Assembly (NCBI GenBank): GCA_030430975.1
Contig: JAUIKB010000245.1
Location: 1-7,654, forward strand
Reading direction: 5' to 3'
DNA length: 7,654 nt
From: Polyangia bacterium
GTDB taxonomy: Bacteria; Myxococcota_A; Polyangia; Polyangiales; Polyangiaceae
The notes below the pieces were generated by a model. It saw only the letters and a list, made by a program, of their open reading frames with translations, ran no database searches and was not told the origin of the DNA. Made by a program: the position numbers and the translations under genes. Shown here piece by piece: positions 1-5,081 of this stretch (the first letter of the stretch is position 1; each line of letters opens with the position of its first letter).

Positions 1-110
1 TGACATCACCGACGCCTGACGGCGCCACGAGTCGACCCCACAGCCCCGCGGAATCGGGCGGTTTTGCAAGGTTACTTGAGGCGCCGACAGGCGGCGTCTA
101 TGCGCTTGCC

Positions 111-1058
111 ATGCTTAGCGCGCGCCGACCTCGACCTAACGCATCGATTCTGCGCGGAGTCGTCGTCACGCTCGCATTTGCCCCCATCATCGCGGCGGCG
201 GGCTGCAGTCCAGCCGCCAACCCCGATCCCATCGCAGGACAGCAGAGCCCGGTAGCGACAAAGACGCCGCCGGCACCTCAGCCATCGCTGGCGCCAAGTG
301 TCAGCGCGAGCTCCGGCCAAGGCGAGCCATCACCACCGCCACCGCCGTGCCCTGCCGGAATGGTGCACGTCAAAAAAGATTTCTGCCCAGAAATGCAACG
401 AACGTGCCTCAAGAGCGAGTACGACAAGTCGAACCACATTACGATCTGCCATCGCTTCAAAGAAGGCGATCAGAAGTGTCTCAAGCCGCGCGTCCCGCTC
501 GAGTTTTGCATCGACAAATACGAGTACCCGAACGAGAAGGGCGGGCACCCACCCGTCATGGTCGACTGGTACCACGCAGCCGGCGCTTGCGGGAAGCTCG
601 GGAAACGGCTGTGCTACGAGAGCGAGTGGGTCGCGTCTTGCGAGGGTCCCGAAGAAAAGCCGTTTCCCTACGGATGGGCTCGCTCTAAGAAGATGTGCAA
701 CATCGACAATCGCTGGATTAATCCCAGCTTGAAAAAAGCCTACTCGAGCGATCCCGAAGTCTCGTCCGAGGAACTGAAACGGATCGACCAGAGCGTCCCG
801 AGCGGAGCGATGGAAGGCTGCAAGAGCGACTACGGCGTGCACGACCTCACCGGCAACTTCGATGAGTGGGCGATAGCGGATCGCGATCGTCCACGCGAGC
901 GCGCGGTTTTTGCTGCGCTCAAGGGCGGAGCCTGGGGGCACGTGCGCAACGCCTGTCGCCCAGTGACGACATCGCACGAGCCGGAATTTCGGTACTACTT
1001 CGTTTCGTTTCGGTGCTGCGCTGACGTGGCGGCGAACTCGCCCTACCCCGGCGACTGA
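111..1058 (+). CDS. FGE-sulfatase/SUMF1-domain lipoprotein, cysteine-rich, probably not a canonical formylglycine-generating enzyme
   Basis: The protein has 315 residues. Residues 1-31 look like a lipoprotein signal: a basic N-terminus, a hydrophobic stretch at about 16-30, then AAAGC with Cys32 as the likely lipidated residue. The lipobox is weak because position -3 is Ala rather than Leu. A Pro/Ser/Ala linker (about 33-79) leads to an FGE-sulfatase domain (about 80-305). Family landmarks are FCIDKYEYP (132-140), RLCYESEW (166-173), DLTGNFDEW (245-253), KGGAWG (271-276) and the terminal FRCC (300-303). True FGEs oxidise a sulfatase cysteine using two copper-binding cysteines five residues apart; here the first is His277 and only Cys282 remains. 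Fifteen cysteines suggest a disulfide-rich exported protein. The reading frame stays open to the window edge, but no ATG, GTG or TTG precedes 111 in frame, and no clear Shine-Dalgarno is seen. Its substrate is unknown. A structural or binding role is as likely as catalysis. Confidence 0.8.
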   Translation: MLSARRPRPNASILRGVVVTLAFAPIIAAAGCSPAANPDPIAGQQSPVATKTPPAPQPSLAPSVSASSGQGEPSPPPPPCPAGMVHVKKDFCPEMQRTCLKSEYDKSNHITICHRFKEGDQKCLKPRVPLEFCIDKYEYPNEKGGHPPVMVDWYHAAGACGKLGKRLCYESEWVASCEGPEEKPFPYGWARSKKMCNIDNRWINPSLKKAYSSDPEVSSEELKRIDQSVPSGAMEGCKSDYGVHDLTGNFDEWAIADRDRPRERAVFAALKGGAWGHVRNACRPVTTSHEPEFRYYFVSFRCCADVAANSPYPGD

Positions 1059-1705
1059 GCGCCCTGCGCGGGCGACTGAGCGACCAGCCCGGCCCGTAGG
1101 CCTTTGAGCAACGCGGATATCGCCGCCGACCTCAGTTTGAACTGAGCGCGGTTGACCACGACAACGCTCGAGATCGGATGGATCTCGTCCTTGATGACGA
1201 GATCGTTTTCCTTCAGCGTGCTGCCCGTCTCGACGATGTCGACGATCAGATCCGCGAGCCCGACCAGGGGCGCGAGTTCCACCGAGCCCTGCACGAACAC
1301 GATTTCGACCGGTGTACCTTTGGTTTGGAAATACTTCGCAGCAATGGACGGGTACTTGGTGGCGACGCGCGGCACGTCACGTGGCTTACCGTGTTTCGGA
1401 CCGGCCACGACCATGCGACACACCCCCATGCCTAGATCGAGCGGCTGGTACAACCCGTAGTCTCGCTCAAGCAGCACGTCGCGGCCGCTGACTCCAACGT
1501 CCGCCGCGCCATATTCCACGTACGTCGGAACGTCGTCCGGCTTCAACAATAAGAAGCGGAACCGCCCGTCCGCGCTCGGCTTGACGAGACGCCGGTCATC
1601 CGACTTGAGGGCGTCAGCATCGATGCCGCTGTTATTGAACAGCGCGATCAGCGGCTTCAACATCCGGCCTTTGGGCACCGCAAACGTCAGCGGCGGCTCG
1701 GTCAC
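1043..1705 (-). CDS. hisG: ATP phosphoribosyltransferase, short form (HisG)
   Basis: HisG catalyses the first step of histidine synthesis, joining ATP and PRPP to give phosphoribosyl-ATP, in the cytoplasm. The 220-residue protein begins with the family signature LTFAVPKGRM (6-15). It carries EYGAADVGVSGRDVL (64-78) in the first lobe and the PRPP-binding loop DIVETGSTLKEN (156-167). It ends without the roughly 80-residue regulatory domain of long HisG, so it is the short form, which normally needs HisZ for activity and histidine feedback; hisZ is not in this window. The GTG start overlaps the murA stop as GTGA, with GAGGGA only 2 nt upstream, so translation is probably coupled to murA. The last 12 residues are an odd repetitive tail, AQSPAQGAQSPG, which lies outside the usual domain. 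The 3' end overlaps the convergent FGE-like gene by 16 bp. Confidence 0.95.
   Translation of the reverse strand: MTEPPLTFAVPKGRMLKPLIALFNNSGIDADALKSDDRRLVKPSADGRFRFLLLKPDDVPTYVEYGAADVGVSGRDVLLERDYGLYQPLDLGMGVCRMVVAGPKHGKPRDVPRVATKYPSIAAKYFQTKGTPVEIVFVQGSVELAPLVGLADLIVDIVETGSTLKENDLVIKDEIHPISSVVVVNRAQFKLRSAAISALLKGLRAGLVAQSPAQGAQSPG
1050..1082. repeat. Partial tandem duplication, 21-bp period, at the hisG/FGE convergent junction
   Basis: The 12-mer GGCGACTGAGCG occurs at 1050-1061 and again at 1071-1082, an offset of exactly seven codons. On the minus strand it encodes the repeated AQSP of the HisG tail. On the plus strand it contains the FGE-like gene's stop (TGA, 1056-1058) and repeats that stop in frame at 1077-1079. 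Between the copies lies a small hairpin, CGCCC (1060-1064) pairing with GGGCG (1070-1074) around a 5-nt loop. It has no T-run on either side, so I do not call it a terminator. Confidence 0.75.
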
Positions 1706-2967
1706 GGTCCCTCGAGGTCGATGCGCTCGATATCCGCACCCACTGCCGCCAGCTTCTTCTCGATCGCCTCGTAGCCGCGATCGAGATGATAGACGCGCCT
1801 GACGATCGTTTCTCCTCCAGAGATCAGCCCCGCGATCACCAGCGAGGCGCTCGCGCGCAAGTCCGTCGCCATCACGCTCGCGCCGCTAAGCGTGTCCACG
1901 CCTTCGACGAACGCCGTGTTGTTGCGCGTCTCGATCCGAGCGCCCATGCGCTGTAGCTCGGGGACGTGCATGAACCGGTTTTCGAAGATCGTCTCCGTCA
2001 GAACCGAGCGGCCCTCGGCGCGCGTCATCAGAGCCATGAACTGCGCCTGCATGTCGGTGGGGAACCCGGGGTGTGGCGCAGTGGTGACATCGACGGGCCT
2101 GAGCGCGCCTTGGCGACGGACGCGCACGGCCTGGCCCTCACGCTCGATCTCGATGCCAGCTTGCCGCAGCTTCATGACGACCGGTTCGAGGTCATCTAGC
2201 GGCGCGTGCTCTAGCAGTACATCACCGCCCGTGGCGCCAACCGCAGCCATGAACGTGCCGGCCTCAATGCGGTCAGCGATGACCGCGTGATCGAAAGGTT
2301 CGAGCTCGTCCTTGCCGTGAATATGGATCACGGCGGTGCCGGCGCCCTCAACCTGAGCGCCCATCTTGTTGAGCACGCGACCGAGCTCCTCGATCTCGGG
2401 CTCCCGAGCGCAGTTCACGAGCGTCGACCGCCCCTTCGCCAGCGCCGCCGCCATCATCAGGTTCTCGGTCCCGCCGACGGTCGGAATGTCGAACACGATC
2501 TCGGCGCCCCGCAGCCGTCCCGCTTCGGCGAGGATGTACCCGTGCTCGACGGCGATCTTCGCGCCGAGCGCTTCGAGCCCCCGCAGATGTTGGTCCACCG
2601 GGCGCGCCCCGATCGCACAGCCGCCCGGGAGCGACACCTTGGCCTTGCCGTAGCGGGCCACCAGCGGACCCAACACGAGCACGCTCGCGCGCATCTGTCG
2701 AACCAACTCGTATGGAGCCATCGGGCGGACCGGCGTTGTCTCGGCGGATACGATCACGTCCGGCGTGTTGACTTGAGTGTCGCGACCCAAGAACCCGAGC
2801 AGCGCCGACGTCGTTTTGATGTCGCGCAGCCCGGGCACGTTTCGCAGCCGGCTTTCCCCTTCGCTCAGGAGCGTCGCGCACAGGATCGGCAAGGCGGCAT
2901 TTTTGGCGCCGCTGACCGTGATTTTGCCGCTGAGCGGTTTCGTGCCGCGAATTCGAATGGCGTCCAT
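1702..2967 (-). CDS. murA: UDP-N-acetylglucosamine 1-carboxyvinyltransferase (MurA)
   Basis: MurA transfers enolpyruvate from PEP to UDP-GlcNAc, the first committed cytoplasmic step of peptidoglycan synthesis. The protein has 421 residues, the normal length, and matches the family end to end. SGAKNAALPIL (19-29) includes the substrate-contacting Lys22 and Asn23. QMRAS (91-95) includes Arg93. PGGCAIGARPVD (114-125) carries the catalytic Cys117, the residue fosfomycin alkylates, so the enzyme should be the fosfomycin-sensitive type rather than the Cys-to-Asp variant. GFPTDMQAQ (301-309) carries Asp305, and HLDRGYE carries Arg397; both sit at the E. coli numbers. The ATG at 2967 gives the standard MDAIRIRG start, although no good Shine-Dalgarno precedes it. 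It is first of a murA-hisG pair with a 4-bp overlap. murA next to hisG is a linkage known in several proteobacterial lineages, where hisD usually follows; here it does not. Confidence 0.97.
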   Translation of the reverse strand: MDAIRIRGTKPLSGKITVSGAKNAALPILCATLLSEGESRLRNVPGLRDIKTTSALLGFLGRDTQVNTPDVIVSAETTPVRPMAPYELVRQMRASVLVLGPLVARYGKAKVSLPGGCAIGARPVDQHLRGLEALGAKIAVEHGYILAEAGRLRGAEIVFDIPTVGGTENLMMAAALAKGRSTLVNCAREPEIEELGRVLNKMGAQVEGAGTAVIHIHGKDELEPFDHAVIADRIEAGTFMAAVGATGGDVLLEHAPLDDLEPVVMKLRQAGIEIEREGQAVRVRRQGALRPVDVTTAPHPGFPTDMQAQFMALMTRAEGRSVLTETIFENRFMHVPELQRMGARIETRNNTAFVEGVDTLSGASVMATDLRASASLVIAGLISGGETIVRRVYHLDRGYEAIEKKLAAVGADIERIDLEGP

Positions 2968-3133
2968 CGTCGTGTGCGGACACTAGTGAGCCGACTGGGT
3001 CCGGGCAAGTTCGCCTTCATTGCCCCCAAATTCGCCGGACCGCTGGTGATCACAACGCGAAAATCCCAGTGGTTGGCGCCCTCAGTACGTTTTTGCTCAA
3101 GTTCTACACCCTCCGCCACTACCCTCTGCGGCC
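2968..3133. promoter_or_regulatory. Divergent intergenic region between murA and the barrel/TSP3 gene
   Basis: This 166-bp gap is the only non-coding stretch longer than about 110 bp and lies between two divergent genes. It must therefore hold the promoters of both units unless they are transcribed from further away. I could not find a convincing -35/-10 pair for either direction, nor a good Shine-Dalgarno before either start. Two perfect 8-bp palindromes are present, CACTAGTG at 2981-2988 and GTGATCAC at 3046-3053. They are too short to call operators. Function is inferred from position only. Confidence 0.4.
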
Positions 3134-5080
3134 ATGCGCAAGCGCTTCTCGCTCGTCGCTCTCAGTTTGAGTGTGGCCGTCTCCACGATCGCCGGCGCCG
3201 CCGGTGCGCAGCCGACTCCTTCGCTCGATCTTCGCGACTTTCACGTGCCGACGGATCCCGCCGCTTCGCTGCGACTCGAACCGACGTCGACACCCGGCCA
3301 CTTGGAGTGGAACGTCGGCGTATGGGCGTCGTACGCGCGCCGCTCGGTCGCGCTGCAAGACGATGCTGAGAACGAAGTCTCGGTACCCCTCAGCGATCAG
3401 TTCAGTCTCGACTACTTCGCCGGCGTCGGAATCGGCAACCGACTCGCCATCGGTCTGGCGATTCCCACCGTGGCGTATCAGACCGGCGACGAGCCCGCAG
3501 ACCCCGCGGTCACACCGGTGCTCCCCACAACCGGGATCGGTGACGTCGCGTTCACCGCGAAGGCGACGCTCGTGCCGACCGCGGACTTGGGCGGCTTCGG
3601 TCTCGCCACCATAGCGCGCGTCACCGCGCCGACCGGCGACGAACGCTCGTTCCTCGGCGAAGGAGCCGCGACGGGGGAGCTGCGCATGCTCGGCGAGCTG
3701 CGGCTCATCGCACTCGACCTCCGCGCGACCGCGGGCGCCCGTGTCCGCGGCTCGAAGGAAACGTACGTCGGCGAAGAGTTCGGCGACGACCTCCCCTGGG
3801 CGGTGGGCGTCACGGCCAAACCGCAGGCGTTCGGCTGGGACGACGCCGGACGCTGGCTGGTCAGCCTAGAAACCCGCGGCCGCGTGAGCTTGACGCCGAG
3901 CTTCGCATCCGGCGCCCAAAGCCCGATCCAAATCGGCGCCTCTGCGCGATACACGGTCGAAGAGATCTCAGCGATCGCCGGCGTGGAGCTGCCCCTCAAC
4001 GACGCCGTGGGCAACCCCGCGGTGCGTGGCGTGCTCGGCATCGGGTGGGCGCCCCGGTTCTATGACGAAGACGGCGACGGCATCGAGGATAGCCGGGACG
4101 AGTGCGCCGAGCTCGAGGAAGACAAGGACGGCTTTCAGGACGCTGACGGCTGCCCCGATTTCGACAACGACGACGATGGTGTGCCGGACGCAGACGACCG
4201 CTGCCCGGCAGAGCAAGAAGACGCCGACGACTTCATGGACGATGACGGCTGCATCGACGCCGACAACGACAACGACGGCATCCCCGACACTGAGGACTCC
4301 TGCCCGGACGAGGTCGGACCCGCGACGGGCAGCCCAGCTCCCGGCTGCCCGATCGTCGATCAGGACGGCGACGGCATTCTGGACACGCAGGACCAATGCG
4401 CCGCCCAGCCGGAAGACAAGGACGGCTTCGCTGACACGGACGGCTGCCCTGATCCCGACAACGACGGCGACAAGGTCTTGGACGATGTCGATGCGTGCCC
4501 GAAGGTCAAAGGCGAACCGCGCACCGACCCAGAACTCAACGGCTGCCCGAACCCTGACACCGACGGGGACACATACGACGACGCCGTCGACAAGTGCCCG
4601 CGCAAAGCCGAGGACTTCGACGGCGTGGACGACACCGACGGATGTCCCGACGACGATTCGAAGGAGCCCGCGTGGAAACGCGCTAAGCCACTGGTGACGC
4701 TCGAACAGGGCAAGACCGGCTGGACCGTCAAATGGCGCGTCGCTCCGAAGTTCGACGGCAAGGGCACCAGCACGGACCTCGACCCAGCAACCGATCCGAG
4801 CGTCCGCGCACTCGCAGCGGAACTCAACAAGCACCCCGAGTTCATCGTGGCAATCGGCGTGAAACCGAAAGACGCGGAGTCCGTTTCCGAACAGGACGCG
4901 CTCAACCGGTCGTTTGCGCTAGTCCACGCGCTGCGTCGCTACACCCATCGGGATGACGTCGCCGAGAGCGTTAGTTGGAACGCCGTCAGCAAGCTCGCCG
5001 GTGCGGGGCGCGCGGGACTGGGCATCTTGGTCCTGGCTCCGAAACCCGCGAGCGAGGAACCGGCGACGATCGTGAAGTAG
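3134..5080 (+). CDS. Outer-membrane barrel protein with six thrombospondin type 3 repeats and a degenerate OmpA-like C-terminal domain
   Basis: The protein has 648 residues. Residues 1-25 are a signal peptide (MRKRFSLVAL start, cleavage after AGA at 23-25). Residues about 26-309 are Gly-rich alternating segments typical of an outer-membrane barrel, including GVGIGNRLAIGLAIP and TGDERSFLGEG; this resembles barrel proteins I know from myxobacteria. Residues 311-507 are six calcium-binding type TSP3 units. Residues about 555-610 align by pattern with the peptidoglycan-binding OmpA domain (LAAELNKHPEFIVAIG, then ALNRSFALVHAL). However, the GHTD motif reads GVKP (575-578), losing the ligand-binding Asp, while Arg592 sits near the expected Arg. 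The likely location is the outer membrane, with the repeats and C-terminus in the periplasm. The gene is 1 nt upstream of the HEAT-repeat gene, so they are probably co-expressed. The ATG is chosen because it begins the signal peptide; no Shine-Dalgarno is evident. The specific role is unknown. Confidence 0.87.
   Translation: MRKRFSLVALSLSVAVSTIAGAAGAQPTPSLDLRDFHVPTDPAASLRLEPTSTPGHLEWNVGVWASYARRSVALQDDAENEVSVPLSDQFSLDYFAGVGIGNRLAIGLAIPTVAYQTGDEPADPAVTPVLPTTGIGDVAFTAKATLVPTADLGGFGLATIARVTAPTGDERSFLGEGAATGELRMLGELRLIALDLRATAGARVRGSKETYVGEEFGDDLPWAVGVTAKPQAFGWDDAGRWLVSLETRGRVSLTPSFASGAQSPIQIGASARYTVEEISAIAGVELPLNDAVGNPAVRGVLGIGWAPRFYDEDGDGIEDSRDECAELEEDKDGFQDADGCPDFDNDDDGVPDADDRCPAEQEDADDFMDDDGCIDADNDNDGIPDTEDSCPDEVGPATGSPAPGCPIVDQDGDGILDTQDQCAAQPEDKDGFADTDGCPDPDNDGDKVLDDVDACPKVKGEPRTDPELNGCPNPDTDGDTYDDAVDKCPRKAEDFDGVDDTDGCPDDDSKEPAWKRAKPLVTLEQGKTGWTVKWRVAPKFDGKGTSTDLDPATDPSVRALAAELNKHPEFIVAIGVKPKDAESVSEQDALNRSFALVHALRRYTHRDDVAESVSWNAVSKLAGAGRAGLGILVLAPKPASEEPATIVK
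4064..4654 (+). repeat. Six in-frame TSP3 repeats (about 99-bp period) within the barrel protein gene
   Basis: Units cover residues 311-343, 344-376, 377-408, 409-441, 442-474 and 475-507. Five are 33 residues long and the third is 32. Each starts DxDxDxxxDxxDxC, then runs 15-16 residues to a second Cys, usually DGCP or NGCP. This gives exactly two Cys per unit and twelve in all. The Asp ladder is the classic calcium-coordinating pattern of TSP type 3 repeats. At DNA level an identical 18-mer (GGAAGACAAGGACGGCTT) occurs at 4117-4134 and 4411-4428. It lies 294 bp, or three units, apart, in units 1 and 4, hinting at duplication of a three-unit block. Confidence 0.9.
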
Positions 5081-5081
5081 G

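Noticed and set aside
2..19. Possible 3' end of an upstream gene (DITDA then TGA)
   Set aside because: Five codons and a stop are too little to distinguish a gene end from chance.
44..66. Possible rho-independent terminator (CCCG...CGGG followed by TTTT)
   Set aside because: The stem is only about 4 bp and the T-run is 4 nt, so it is not convincing.
330..977. A 215-codon minus-strand frame opposite the FGE-like gene
   Set aside because: The plus strand carries clear FGE-sulfatase landmarks, and the minus-strand product resembles nothing known to me.
3046..3053. CRP-like operator around GTGATCAC
   Set aside because: CRP-type sites need TGTGA and TCACA separated by about 6 nt; here the half-sites are fused into an 8-bp palindrome.
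2287..3369. A 360-codon plus-strand open frame antisense to murA and running into the barrel gene
   Set aside because: It lies mostly opposite murA, whose family match is unambiguous, and its protein is rich in Arg/His/Ala with no recognisable domain. It is a GC-rich shadow frame.
3968..4834. A 288-codon minus-strand frame opposite the TSP3 repeats
   Set aside because: The Val/Ala-rich sequence is the mirror of repeated GAC/GGC codons in the real gene. It has no domain or start signal.
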